Assembly: GCF_017573545.1 (NCBI RefSeq)
Contig: NZ_JAGEOK010000044.1
Location: 1 to 64,000, forward strand
Source of the DNA: Actinomadura nitritigenes
GTDB taxonomy: Bacteria > Actinomycetota > Actinomycetes > Streptosporangiales > Streptosporangiaceae
DNA length: 64,000 bases
Direction: 5' to 3'
Below are positions 1-10,445 of this stretch, one piece after another. The notes under the pieces were generated by a model. The model saw only the letters and a program-made list of their open reading frames with translations. It had not been told where the DNA came from and searched no databases. Position numbers and translations under genes: made by a program. Position 1 is the first letter of the stretch, and every line of letters begins with the position of its first letter.

Positions 1-97
1 CGCCACCCTGCCGACGCGGCGTGAACCCCGGAATCAACGGCTCAACAATCGCCCACAACTCGTCCGGCACCAGCCGCAGCGCAAGATCCGACGACAT
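1..97 (-). CDS. IS5-family transposase, N-terminal part, cut by window edge
   Basis: The first 32 codons of a transposase read leftward off the window edge. The start ATG is at 97-95. The visible protein has the VPDELWAIVEPLIPGF signature of the N-terminus of IS5-group transposases of actinomycetes. The region to its right (98-152) looks like the non-coding end of the element. Whether the gene is intact cannot be seen here. Confidence is good for the family and low for function. Confidence 0.75.
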   Translation of the reverse strand, partial: MSSDLALRLVPDELWAIVEPLIPGFTPRRQGG

Positions 98-313
98 GCC
101 CCCAAATCATGCCGCACACCGGCGGTCAAATCCACGTGAGACACGCTCTAAAGTGCGTGTTTGAGAAGTTGTTCTAGGTCGGTGTGGCGGCATGATGTTG
201 CGTGTCGGTACGTGCAGGGTGTGGCAATGGCTCGGACGTCGTGTCACCCCTCGGACCTGACCGACTCACGCTGTGGCTTTCTGCCTGCGGCGGCACCGGC
301 GAGGAGGGAAGCG

Positions 314-790
314 ATGTGCGTCCGGGTCCTCCACGCGGTCGCGGCGATGCTGGCGGCCGCCACACTGACATCAGGGTGCGGCGTCCGGCCGACCGGCATC
401 ATCAGCGCGGGCAGCATGCCGGTCGCCAATGGGCGCAGCATGACGATGACGCTCTACCTGGTGGCCGGCGACAAGCTGATGCCTGTCACCCGGCAGGGGC
501 TGGCCGGTCACCCGATGCTGCCGCTCGTCCAACTCAGGATCCCGGTCACCGCGCAGGAGAGCCGCAGGGGCCTGCACACCAAGGTTCCCCACACAGAGGA
601 CGTATCGGGGTACTTGGTGCAGGCTTCCAGGGTGCTCGTCGCCTCGGTGACCGGCATCGACATCGGCCCGGGCGGACTGAAATCGGGCGGGGACTGGAGC
701 CGGGTCGCGCTGGGGCAACTGGTGTGCACCGCGCAGGCCATTCCCGGGGTGTCGCGGGTTGCTTCGCTGGTGGCGGGGTGGCGTTCGTAG
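314..790 (+). CDS. GerMN-like lipoprotein, probably 3'-truncated by an IS
   Basis: The 158-residue product starts with a lipoprotein signal: basic start, alanine-rich core, lipobox LTSGC with the lipidated Cys at residue 22. The following CGVRPTGII and TLYLVAGDKLMPVTR segments are typical of small actinomycete lipoproteins of the GerMN-like type, often linked to two-component systems. The start at 314 is chosen because GAGGAGG (301-307) sits 7 nt upstream; longer in-frame starts lack this site. The last 12-15 codons lie in sequence that also encodes transposase on the other strand (ERHPATSEA), so the native C-terminus has probably been replaced. Likely anchored outside the membrane; no function can be assigned. 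Confidence 0.55.
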   Translation: MCVRVLHAVAAMLAAATLTSGCGVRPTGIISAGSMPVANGRSMTMTLYLVAGDKLMPVTRQGLAGHPMLPLVQLRIPVTAQESRRGLHTKVPHTEDVSGYLVQASRVLVASVTGIDIGPGGLKSGGDWSRVALGQLVCTAQAIPGVSRVASLVAGWRS

Positions 791-1138
791 TCGCGGACCA
801 GGCGCCGCTGTGCGGTGAGCCAGGCCGGCCGCCCACCGGCGGGGCAGCACGGCGACCTGAACGCTCGCGGCGCACACGGTCACCGTGATGAGCAGGCCGA
901 GGGACGATGGAGCGCTTGCGTCCGGCCACCTTCTTGCCCGCGTCATACCCGCGGGTTTCCGGCCGACGGTGTCGGTGGCCTTGACGCTCTGGGAGTCGAT
1001 GATGTCCGCGCTGGGGTCGGCGTCACGGCCCTCGCTCTGGCGGACCTGCTGGCGCAGCACGTCCAGCATCCGCAGCGTGACCCGCTGCTTCTCCCATCGC
1101 ACGAAATACCAGTACGCAGACACATCGACCGAGATCAA
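745..1138 (-). pseudogene. IS5-family transposase remnant, internally deleted and frameshifted
   Basis: Read leftward, the frame gives WEKQRVTLRMLDVLRQQ and then IIDSQSVKATDTVGR, the conserved DDE-proximal block of IS5-group transposases. It then shifts frame (AGRKRSIV in another frame), continues with GLLITVTVCAASVQ, and jumps directly to VLPRRW and, in a further frame, WLTAQRRLVRDYERHPA, which is the normal C-terminal end. The segment between AASVQ and VLPRRW (about 80 residues in intact relatives, including catalytic residues) and the N-terminus are missing. It cannot make an active enzyme. Confidence 0.75.
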
Positions 1139-1271
1139 CTTTTTAAGAACGCACTAAGCTCGAACCGTCTGGAGTGAGTCGCTCCGGATCCCTCGGGCGG
1201 CGGGGTGTGGCCAATGAATGCTTGCCGTGGTTGTGGCTTTCCACGAATGGCCGCCTCGCCGCTCTGAAATC

Positions 1272-1370
1272 GTGTGGGTGGGGATCGACGTGGGCAAGGC
1301 GAGCCATCACGCGGTGGCCTCGACGCATCGGGCAAGAGGCGCACTGCGTCGAGCGGCACCTACTGCGTAG
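1272..1370 (+). pseudogene. IS110-family transposase N-terminal remnant
   Basis: The + strand encodes VWVGIDVGKASHHAV from 1272, the opening of the DEDD nuclease domain of IS110/IS116/IS902 transposases. The match fades after about 30 codons at a stop. Positions 1371-1662 hold no recognisable gene; they may be further debris. The assignment rests on one short motif. Confidence 0.5.
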
Positions 1371-1662
1371 ACACCCAAGCTCGGCCGCGTACCGCACAGC
1401 ACGCTGGCCGGGCCCGGGAAATCGAGAACATCGCCCTCATGCCTTGGTGACACAGGAAGCCCCGCAGGCCCGTGGACACCGACCCGACCCTGGCCTGGTT
1501 CCGGCAGGACCCCATCACCGACGGTCGGAGCCGATGACGCTTATCCGAGGGAGACCACCCGCTGCGCATGCGAGGGACAGACCGCGGACCGATCCGTACC
1601 GCCGGATCGCGGCCACGCTCCATATCCCGCTGGTGGCCAGGGCCGCGGCCGCTGGACGGAGG

Positions 1663-2076
1663 CTACTGCTCGGGGGTCAGGACCGGGCTGTTGTGGTAGG
1701 CGGCGATCAGCCACCGAGCGTCGCGCTTCTCGAAGACCCAGGTGGCGTTCACCTTGCGGCGGTCGTCGGTGATCTCGGTTTCTCCGGGGAAGAGGATGGC
1801 GGATTCGCTGATGACGATCGCGGCGTCCTGCCCGAGGAAGCGGATGCTGAGCTGCTTGTTGGAGGTCGAGCTGCCCTTGAGGGGGCCCGCGAAGCCCTGG
1901 GCCATGCTCTGGCGGATCACCTCACGGCCGTCGCGGAGCGAGCCGGGCATGATGGCGGTCGCGTCGGTGGTGTAGTCGGCGACCATGCCGTCGGCGTCGC
2001 CGGCCTCCCACGCCTTGTAGGAGTCGGCCAGCACGGCCTGGATCGCGGCCTCGTCCTGGACACGGGTGTTCGGCAT
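1663..2076 (-). CDS. SnoaL/SgcJ-like (NTF2-fold) protein
   Basis: The 137-residue protein has the layout of a free-standing cone-shaped NTF2/SnoaL domain: an N-terminal helix (DEAAIQAVLADSYKAWEAGD), then strands around IMPGSLRDGREVIR, and a C-terminal ATWVFEKRDARWLIAAYHNS typical of the SgcJ/EcaC oxidoreductase-like subgroup. The start at 2076 has AAGGGAGA upstream; a longer reading frame extends rightward into the sigma-factor remnant but lacks such a site. Proteins of this fold bind small hydrophobic ligands, and the substrate here is unknown. It lies just downstream of a dead ECF sigma gene and may once have been co-transcribed with it. Confidence 0.8.
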   Translation of the reverse strand: MPNTRVQDEAAIQAVLADSYKAWEAGDADGMVADYTTDATAIMPGSLRDGREVIRQSMAQGFAGPLKGSSTSNKQLSIRFLGQDAAIVISESAILFPGETEITDDRRKVNATWVFEKRDARWLIAAYHNSPVLTPEQ

Positions 2077-2167
2077 CGGGTTCTCCCTTGTGATCGGCTC
2101 GCCCGGGGTATTCCGGTGGGCTCGCCGATACATACCGGCGGCGCGGGCCGAACTCATCGCGCCGTCG

Positions 2168-3024
2168 TCAGGAAATTTCGGAGGGCAGGCCGAAGGCCGC
2201 GAAGATCTCGGGGCCTGGAACACCGAGTTCCGGCTGATGCCCTCGGCCGTGACGGTGAAGCTCTGGAGCGTGTGCAGCCGATACCCATCGCCGACGCGCC
2301 GGTAGGCGGCGAATCCGGGCTGGCCGCCGTTGGCGGTGACCTCCTCGATGAGCCGGTCCTTCCCGGCGGCATCGAACACCCAGCCCTTGAACTGGGCGTA
2401 GTTCCGCGTCCGGTGAACCAGTTGAGCAGCGGACGGCTCGCCGACCAGTTCCTGCCGGACCCCGGTCTCCTTCAGGCGGGCACGTGCCCGCTGCAGGGAA
2501 CTGTTCACCGACGCGACGGTAGTGTCGAGGATCTCCGCTGTCTCGGACGCCGAGAAGGCGAGTACGTCACGCAGGATCAGCGCGCCGCGCTGCCGCGCCG
2601 CGCTGCCGCGCCGACAGATGCTGCAGGGCGGACGCGAACGCGAGCCGCAGGCTGCTGCGGTTGAGCACGGTCACGGCCGGGTCGCCCGCCCCCAGCGAGG
2701 AGCCCGGCAGGGGCTGGAGCCAGGAGTGCTCTCCCAGGACGAGTGGCGCGAGCGGATCCGACGCGGCCACCAGCCCCGACGGCAGCGGCCTGCCGCCCCG
2801 AGGCCTTAGCGCGGTCAGGCAGGCGTTCGTCGCGATCCTGTACAGCCAGGTCCGCACCGAACTGCGCATCTCGTCGTACTGCTCCCGAGCCCGCCACGCC
2901 CGCAGGTCCGTCTCCTGAACAAGGTCCTCCGCGTCGTGAACCAGCCCGGCATCCGGTAGCAGTACGTGAGCAGCTCAGTCCGGAACGGCTCGATCCGACG
3001 GTCGAAGCCCTCCTCCCCCGACAT
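2168..3024 (-). pseudogene. ECF sigma factor with SnoaL tail, inactivated by frameshifts
   Basis: Read leftward from about 3024, the fragments are in order: region 2 start (GFDRRIEPFRTELLTYCYRM), then in another frame LVHDAEDLVQETDLRAWR and VRTWLYRIATNACLTAL, then LQHLSARQR before a break, then LILRDVLAFSASETAEILDT and VNSSLQRARARL (region 4), and finally a shortened SnoaL-like tail with QPGFAAYRR. Breaks occur near 2955, at a 13-bp tandem duplication (2587-2612) and near 2207. The SnoaL tail appears internally shortened. Intact relatives are about 320-350 residues, like the gene at 16845-17903. It probably yields no functional sigma factor. Confidence 0.8.
2587..2612. repeat. 13-bp tandem duplication causing a frameshift
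   Basis: GCGCTGCCGCGCC occurs twice in direct contact (2587-2599 and 2600-2612). Deleting one copy restores the reading frame of the sigma factor from LSARQRG directly into ALILRDV on the minus strand. It is therefore a recent slippage-type insertion in region 4 of the sigma gene. Confidence 0.85.
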
Positions 3025-3452
3025 CACGCCACGCCCCTTCCCCACCCCTGCCGCATCCACGGGGATTGCGCCGGAATTCGCAACTCCGGCACACCCGGCT
3101 TGAGGGGTGTGGGCGGACGGTCCGGTTCGGGGATAGCGGGTGCGGCGGGTCGAGCACGTGCGCAATGTGCGGCGTGCTGGTCTGGGCGGGCGGCAGCGGG
3201 CGGACGCGGTCTACTGCTCACCGAGTGTCGGCTGCGATCTTGGCGAGCACGCCGGGAGGCAGGAGCGATCAGCGACGCTCTAGGATCAGAGGCAGCCTCT
3301 CAGGAATGCCGGCACAGGCCCTCACTGGGCCCGGCCCGGCCAAGCGTCGAGTGTCAGTGCCAGGCGCTGGAGGACTTCGCTGTGGGGAGTTCGCGCGCGA
3401 AGGCCACCGCCCCCGGGGCGGTGCAGGGATGCGGATGAGGATTGGGGACGCG
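3025..3452. other. Gene-free stretch with weak coding debris
   Basis: No complete gene was found. The minus strand near 3215-3280 encodes SCLPPGVLAKIAADTR, which resembles one leucine-rich-variant type repeat, but it is isolated and has no start. The right end must contain the promoter and ribosome site for the small gene at 3453. Confidence 0.3.
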
Positions 3453-3695
3453 ATGGCCGCCAAGCGACGGTGGAGTGATCTCAGCAAGCGCACCCGCAGG
3501 CTGCTCGTCACGACGGCGATCGTCGAGGGCGTGCTCAAAGTGGCTGCTCTGGTCGACTTGAAGCGTCGTCCCGCCGATCAGATCCGGGGCCGCAAACGGT
3601 GGTGGGCCGTACTGATCATCCTCGTCAACTCCGTCGGGCTGGTGCCGGTCTCCTACTTCGTCCTCGGGCGCCGGCGCCCCTCCGGCCACGATTGA
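3453..3695 (+). CDS. Small two-helix membrane protein, PLDc_N-like
   Basis: The 80-residue protein reads MAAKRRWSDLSKRTRR, a first hydrophobic helix (LLVTTAIVEGVLKVAALVDL), a short basic loop with the phrase RRPADQIRG, and a second helix (WWAVLIILVNSVGLVPVSYF) ending FVLGRRR. This is the usual layout of actinomycete proteins annotated as phospholipase D nuclease N-terminal domain (PLDc_N) proteins, which are membrane anchors without a nuclease part. GAGGATTGGGGA precedes the ATG at 3453; alternative in-frame ATGs are at 3429 and 3435. Function is unknown. Confidence 0.75.
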   Translation: MAAKRRWSDLSKRTRRLLVTTAIVEGVLKVAALVDLKRRPADQIRGRKRWWAVLIILVNSVGLVPVSYFVLGRRRPSGHD

Positions 3696-3707
3696 GCGCG
3701 GGGCCGG

Positions 3708-4140
3708 TCACAGCAGCCAGTGGCTGTTGCCGATGACAGAGGCGCGGTGCCCTGAGGGAATGGGATCCGGGGGGCGACGGCCGGCTTCCAGGAAGGTTCG
3801 GTCGTCGGCTGGCTCTCTCAGCGGAAGCGTCGCGTCGAGATCCGCCGATCCATGCGCCGTGTGCGAGCGGGACGACCAGACCTCGCCTGGGCGAGACACA
3901 GCGTCGCCACGCCGCCCGTCCGGCACGCGGTCCACGACCTTGATGGAGCGGGGCCCCAGCAAGTCCCGATACCGCACGAGCCTGGATTCGGCCATAACCG
4001 ATCCGTCCGCCGCGCAGCGAAAATCGTTGCCTCAGCACTCGAGTTCATGGATGGCCGACGCGTTCCCGATTTTCCATTCGACCATCCGGTCGCTCGGAAC
4101 CGCGCTCTGGCCTGCATGCGCGAAATCCACTGTCCGGGGC
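3708..4140 (-). pseudogene. Unrecognised open frame interrupted by one TGA, downstream of small membrane gene
   Basis: Leftward, one frame reads sensibly for about 140 codons with a single internal TGA: VDFAHAGQSAVPSDRMVEW.., then IHELEC, stop, then GNDFRCAADGSVMAESRL and VRYRDLLGPRSIKVVDRVPDG, to a stop at 3708. The part after the stop could start at ATG 3995 (95 residues). The upstream end overlaps, in a different frame, the C-terminal half of the membrane gene at 4045-4263. A frameshifted single gene is the simplest reading; readthrough is possible but there is no support for selenocysteine. No family is recognised. Confidence 0.35.
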
Positions 4141-4263
4141 CTTGTCCTGCAGAGGCCTCCGAGGCCGACTGGCGAGCCCCAACAAAGCGCAGAGCAGCGC
4201 GGTCACGACCGCACCGGCCACGAGCAGCGAGAAGAACATCGCTAGGCTGAATCCCACGATCAT
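4045..4263 (-). CDS. Small single-pass membrane protein, possibly truncated
   Basis: The 72-residue product begins with a strong transmembrane segment (FSLAMFFSLLVAGAVV and ALLCALLGLA) followed by a basic cytoplasmic tail RPRRPLQDK. The ribosome site is very strong (AAGGAGG, spaced 9-10 nt before ATG 4263). The tail after residue 45 is of low complexity and rich in Arg, and a better-looking frame continues alongside it (see 3708-4140), so the original protein may have been longer. A DosR-like box lies about 90 bp upstream. No function is known. Confidence 0.55.
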   Translation of the reverse strand: MIVGFSLAMFFSLLVAGAVVTALLCALLGLASRPRRPLQDKAPDSGFRACRPERGSERPDGRMENRERVGHP

Positions 4264-4352
4264 GGTGTCCTCCCTCCTTGAGGTCCGGCTCTATCCCCTT
4301 TGATCATTGCCTGAAGACTGGGCGCACCCCCGGGCCTTACGCCCCTCCTGAT

Positions 4353-4367
4353 AGGGACGTAGGGCCT
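4353..4367 (-). promoter_or_regulatory. DosR/DevR-like box upstream of small membrane gene
   Basis: AGGGACGTAGGGCCT resembles the GGGAC-N4-G(T/G)CCC half-site arrangement bound by DosR/DevR/OsdR-type regulators of actinobacterial hypoxia genes. It lies about 90 bp upstream of the start at 4263 and downstream of ppdK. The right half is imperfect. Confidence 0.3.
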
Positions 4368-4470
4368 CGGGTGGCCGTCATGTGCGAGTTCCGGCCGAGA
4401 ACTGCGGGCCGCCATTCGGTCGTGACTCCGCCGACCGATCGTCCTTTCGGTCCGGCGAAGGAGCCCGGCC

Positions 4471-7182
<2,712 letters not shown>

Positions 7183-7264
7183 GGGCGTCTCCTCCCGTTC
7201 GTCGCCGATCCGGGAAGATCAGCACTCTGGGGTCGACTCTGCCTTTGGCACTCCACCGGCAGCA

Positions 7265-7279
7265 GGGGGCGAAGGTCCC
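7265..7279 (-). promoter_or_regulatory. DosR-like box in the ppdK upstream region
   Basis: On the minus strand the sequence is GGGACCTTCGCCCCC, matching GGGAC-N4 with a near-match right half (GCCCC against GTCCC/GGCCC). It lies 83-97 bp upstream of the ppdK start. Family knowledge that PPDK is hypoxia-controlled in related actinomycetes supports it; the match itself is imperfect. The rest of 7183-7426 shows no gene. Confidence 0.4.
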
Positions 7280-7426
7280 GCAACAGTCACCGAAGGGCTC
7301 GAGCCGAGCTTGTCGACGGCGTTGCCGGGCCATCCACCGACGCGAACCCTTCCCGACCGGGCGGGCGCTCTCGAGCAGACCTCCGGTCGAGCGCCGGCCG
7401 GGTCAAGGGGCTCGCGAGCGCATGCT

Positions 7427-8053
7427 TCAGCCGGGCTCGGCGAGGTAAGGGCCGAGGCCCTTCCAGCAGAAGTCGGTCATGTGCCGCGCCGCGTCCTCGA
7501 TGCGCACCTGCGGGTGCCGGGTCCGCCACTGGGCGAGCCGCTCGCTCGCGCCGATGATGATCTCGGTGAACGCGGCGATCGCCTGCTCGCCGATATGGGG
7601 AGCGAACGCCGTCAGCGCCTCCGAGATCAGCGTGCCCTGCTGACGGCGGATCGCCTCGACGGCGTCCACCGTCTTCCAGGACCCGGCGGTGGGCCTGCTG
7701 AGCAGCATCGCGAACGACGTGCTGTGCTCGTCGACGAGCGTGAAGTAGGCGACCATCGCGTGCCACAGGACGTCCTCGGGCGTGGAAGCGGCGGCCATGG
7801 CCTTCCGGGTGACGTCCAGCAGCTCGGCCTTGGACCGGTCGACGCACGCGGCGAACAGGCCGTCCTTGGAGCCGAAGTACTCATACAGCATCGGCTTGGA
7901 GACGCCGCAGCGCTCGGCGATCTCGTCCATCGAGATGCCCTGGTAGCCGCGCTCGCCGAACACCTCCTCCGCCACGTCCAGCATCTGCCGTTCCCGGTCG
8001 GCGCGCGACATCCGGCGGCGGCGTTGCGGCGGACGCGGTGTGCCGGCACTCAC
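7427..8053 (-). CDS. TetR-family transcriptional regulator
   Basis: The 208-residue regulator has an N-terminal TetR helix-turn-helix (ISMDEIAERCGVSKPMLYEY, about residues 45-65) followed by an all-helical ligand domain. The GTG at 8053 is preferred because AGGAG lies 7 nt upstream; a longer reading frame to 8134 would overlap the LacI gene and has a poor site. It lies downstream of the LacI gene in the same direction and upstream of ppdK, separated from it by 244 bp, so its target is not obvious. Induction by a small hydrophobic ligand is usual for the family. Confidence 0.9.
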   Translation of the reverse strand: MSAGTPRPPQRRRRMSRADRERQMLDVAEEVFGERGYQGISMDEIAERCGVSKPMLYEYFGSKDGLFAACVDRSKAELLDVTRKAMAAASTPEDVLWHAMVAYFTLVDEHSTSFAMLLSRPTAGSWKTVDAVEAIRRQQGTLISEALTAFAPHIGEQAIAAFTEIIIGASERLAQWRTRHPQVRIEDAARHMTDFCWKGLGPYLAEPG

Positions 8054-8093
8054 AGCGGGCTCCTGACCGTCGCCCCGGAGGTCGTCCGGTGGT

Positions 8094-9149
8094 TCATCGA
8101 GGGGATGGCCGTTGCGGAGGGGCGGTGGAAGCACGCGGAACCAGGGTCATGGGGAGGGGACGAGGCGCGGTGGCGTGGCCGTCCATGGTGCGGAGGAGCG
8201 TTTGGAGGGCGACGGCGCCCAGTTCTTCGGCGGGTGCGACGACGGTGGAGAGCTGGGGTGTCGCGGCCTCGGAGAGCAGAGTGCCGGCGAAGCCCATGAT
8301 CGACAGTTCGTCGGGGACCGGGATGCGCAGGTCGTGGGCGGCCATGAGCGCCCCGGCGGCGAGCAGGTCGTCGTCGCAGAACAGGGCGGTCGGCCTCGGT
8401 GTCAGCGACAGGAGCTGATGGGCGGCACCGCGGGCGGCCTGCAGGCTGAAGCCCGCCAGCACCTCCGGGCTCTCGGTGGCGGTGATACCGGCCCGGTCGA
8501 GTTCGCGGCGCCATCGGGAGGCCCGGGCCTTGAAGGTCGTGGGCGGCAGGTCGGTTCCGAGGTGGGCGATCCGGCGGTGACCGAGGTCGAGCAGGTGCCC
8601 GACCGCCGCCGTGGTGCCCTGCCGGACGTCGAGGAGGACACTGGTGAATCCGTCGGCGACGGCCTCGATGAGGACGGTCGGTCCGGGAGCGTCGGAGAGC
8701 GGCGGCTCGATCCCGAAGAGCATCATCGCGTCGATGGCTGCGGCGTTGAGGGCCTCCACGGCAGTGAGCTGCCAGTTCCTCTCGGGACCCGGCTCGATGA
8801 GCGCGACGGTGATCCCGTCCGCGCGTCCGGCTCGTTGTGCGCCGCGCAGCACATGGCCGAGGAAGGGGTTGGTGATGTCCGGCACCAGGAGGCCGACCGT
8901 TCGGGTACGTCCGGCGCGCAGGGTGCTGGCGGAGGCGTGCGGGCGGTAGCCGAGCTGCTGGGCGGCGTGCCGGACGCGTTGCTCCACCTCGGCCGAGACC
9001 CGGCCGGCCGCCTTGCCCGAGAACACCAACGACACCGTCGACTGGGACACGCCGGCCAGCTCGGCGACCTCGTGTCCGGTCGGACGGCGGTGTGCGCCGC
9101 CCGTGCCGCCGGGCGAGCGGCGGGATCGGCCGGTGGGGTCGTCGGTCAT
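8094..9149 (-). CDS. LacI-family transcriptional regulator
   Basis: The 351-residue protein has a LacI-type DNA-binding head (VAELAGVSQSTVSLVFSGKA) after an unusually long basic N-terminal extension of about 25 residues, then a periplasmic-binding-like effector domain (TVGLLVPDITNPFLGHVLRG; DLGHRRIAHLG; LFCDDDLLAAGALMAAHD). Its ATG overlaps the adenosine deaminase stop (ATGA), so it is translationally coupled to that gene. This context suggests it senses a nucleoside or nucleobase and controls the divergent deaminase and hydrolase genes. Confidence 0.93.
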   Translation of the reverse strand: MTDDPTGRSRRSPGGTGGAHRRPTGHEVAELAGVSQSTVSLVFSGKAAGRVSAEVEQRVRHAAQQLGYRPHASASTLRAGRTRTVGLLVPDITNPFLGHVLRGAQRAGRADGITVALIEPGPERNWQLTAVEALNAAAIDAMMLFGIEPPLSDAPGPTVLIEAVADGFTSVLLDVRQGTTAAVGHLLDLGHRRIAHLGTDLPPTTFKARASRWRRELDRAGITATESPEVLAGFSLQAARGAAHQLLSLTPRPTALFCDDDLLAAGALMAAHDLRIPVPDELSIMGFAGTLLSEAATPQLSTVVAPAEELGAVALQTLLRTMDGHATAPRPLPMTLVPRASTAPPQRPSPR

Positions 9150-10180
9150 GGCGCGGCGATCTTAGCCGGAGGACCGGGCGGGCAGGCGGGTGAGGTGAAC
9201 ATGCGCACCAGTTCTTGCCGGAGGGTGGCGTCGGTGAAGGACGCTTGGACGGCGGCGAGGTTGCAGCGGGCCAGGTCGTCGGCCGTCCAGCCGAACGCCC
9301 GCCGGAGGCGTTCGTACTCCCGGTCCAGGGTCACATTGGCGACGGTGCGGGCGTCGGTGCTGATGGACAGCGAGATACCGGCCGATCTGAGGCGGTCGAC
9401 CGGGTGGTCGGCGTAGGACGGCACCAGCCTCCCCATCGTCTGCACATTGGAGGTGGGACAGACCTCCAGGTGGACGCCGCCGGCGATGAGGCGTTCGACG
9501 GTGCGCTCGTCCTCGATGCTGCGGACCCCGTGCCCGATCCGCTCGGGGCCCAGACGGTCCAGGACGTCGTTGACGCCGTCGGCGCCTCGTGACTCGCCGG
9601 CGTGCGCCGTGATCCGCACACCGTGCTCGCGCGCGTGGCGGAAGGCCGCGACGTGCGCGTCCAGCCCGAACCCCGCCTCGTCGCCAGCGAGGTCGAACCC
9701 GGTGACCACGCCGCCGTCCAGCCGGGCGGCGGCCAGGCGGGCCGTGGCCATGCTCGCGTCGGCGTCGAAGTGCCGAAGCGTGCACAAGATGACGCTCGCC
9801 CGCACTCCCGTCGCGTCGCTCGCCTGGGCGACCGCGGTCTCGACCTCCTCGACGACACGCTCGGGCCGCATCCCGCCCGCCGTGTGCAGCAGCGGCGCGA
9901 ACCGGATCTCGGCATAGGCAACGTTGTCGGCGACGAGTTGCGCGAACAGGTCATCGGTGACCAGGCGCAGTGCCCTGGGTGTCTGCATGAGCTGGACGAT
10001 CCTGGTGGGCCTGGTGAGGAAGTCGACCAGATTCGCGCACTTGGCGGGGGCGACGTAGTCACGCAGGTACTCGGCCAGGGACGTGCCCGGCCGCAGTGCG
10101 GCGACGCAGGCGTAGCTGACACAGCAGTCCAGGTGCAGATGCAGCTCGGCCTTGGGCTGCGGACGCGGCAGGACCTCCAT
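9146..10180 (-). CDS. add: Adenosine deaminase
   Basis: The 344-residue enzyme deaminates adenosine (or a related 6-aminopurine nucleoside) to inosine. Family motifs are visible: metal-binding HLHLD near the start, DLAGDEAGF, the HAGES segment, GHGVRSIEDERTV, VCPTSNVQT, and a C-terminal ISTDARTVANV in place of the common TDDP (Asp kept, second Asp replaced by Ala), as in a known actinobacterial subgroup. ATG 10180 has GAGGGAG 6 nt upstream and is preferred to ATG 10207. It heads a deaminase-LacI unit divergent from a nucleoside hydrolase. Confidence 0.93.
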   Translation of the reverse strand: MEVLPRPQPKAELHLHLDCCVSYACVAALRPGTSLAEYLRDYVAPAKCANLVDFLTRPTRIVQLMQTPRALRLVTDDLFAQLVADNVAYAEIRFAPLLHTAGGMRPERVVEEVETAVAQASDATGVRASVILCTLRHFDADASMATARLAAARLDGGVVTGFDLAGDEAGFGLDAHVAAFRHAREHGVRITAHAGESRGADGVNDVLDRLGPERIGHGVRSIEDERTVERLIAGGVHLEVCPTSNVQTMGRLVPSYADHPVDRLRSAGISLSISTDARTVANVTLDREYERLRRAFGWTADDLARCNLAAVQASFTDATLRQELVRMFTSPACPPGPPAKIAAP

Positions 10181-10241
10181 GAGCGGCTCCCTCTGGATCT
10201 TGACCATTGAACGTATTACATCATCTGCTCATAGGCCACCG

Positions 10242-10270
10242 TTGACGGACGTCATACGTTTTACTACCGT
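10242..10270 (+). promoter_or_regulatory. Promoter-like -35/-10 pair before the nucleoside hydrolase
   Basis: TTGACG (10242-10247) and TACCGT (10265-10270) are separated by exactly 17 bp, a good match to a housekeeping actinomycete promoter reading rightward. The spacer contains CATACGTTTT, and an inverted relative (GAACGTATTACATC) lies at 10209-10222; the two could be regulator half-sites in the divergent add/hydrolase region. Confidence 0.45.
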
Positions 10271-10301
10271 CCTTGGCGTTGACCGATCAAGGGGGCCGCC
10301 A

Positions 10302-10445
10302 ATGCTGATCGCCAGGGACCGCAGGGGTGTGCTCGTGCTGGTCGCGAGCATGGGCGTCGTCATGGCGGCGGGCGCGGTCGCCAGTGCGGTGGCCGCCGTG
10401 TCCTCGGACGGTGGTACTTGGGGAACGCCGCCATGCGGCCTTTGA
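10302..10445 (+). CDS. Putative 47-residue membrane peptide
   Basis: A short frame starts at ATG 10302 behind AAGGGGG and encodes a basic start followed by one hydrophobic helix (VLVLVASMGVVMAAGAVASA). Its end overlaps the start of the nucleoside hydrolase. It may be a leader peptide, a remnant of a transporter N-terminus, or chance. It resembles no family I recognise. Confidence 0.3.
   Translation: MLIARDRRGVLVLVASMGVVMAAGAVASAVAAVSSDGGTWGTPPCGL

Larger units (their letters stand above)
149..1163. mobile_element. Rearranged IS5-like element with 35-bp imperfect inverted ends
   Basis: Positions 151-190 read rightward and 1155-1121 read leftward match at 28 of 35 bases (core AGTGCGT, then AAGTTG, then GGTCG.TGTG). 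These look like terminal inverted repeats of one IS family facing inward. Between them lie a truncated lipoprotein gene and a deleted transposase remnant rather than a full transposase gene. The structure is best read as two IS ends left by nested insertion or deletion. The exact outer borders are uncertain by about 5 bp. Confidence 0.5.

Noticed and set aside
2571..2620. GC-rich repeat near 2590 as a CRISPR or regulatory repeat
   Set aside because: Only two 13-bp copies in direct contact, within a coding frame; it is a slippage duplication.
1174..2664. 496-codon + strand frame through the SnoaL and sigma remnant region
   Set aside because: It is antisense to clear coding remnants and a supported gene; composition is typical of a GC-rich shadow.
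4020..4024. Selenocysteine at the internal TGA in the 3708-4140 frame
   Set aside because: No selenocysteine insertion element or known selenoprotein family is visible; a nonsense mutation or frameshift is simpler.
10152..10445. 97-codon + frame starting inside adenosine deaminase
   Set aside because: The upstream part is antisense to the deaminase start and divergent promoter; only the last 47 codons from 10302 are kept as a low-confidence peptide.
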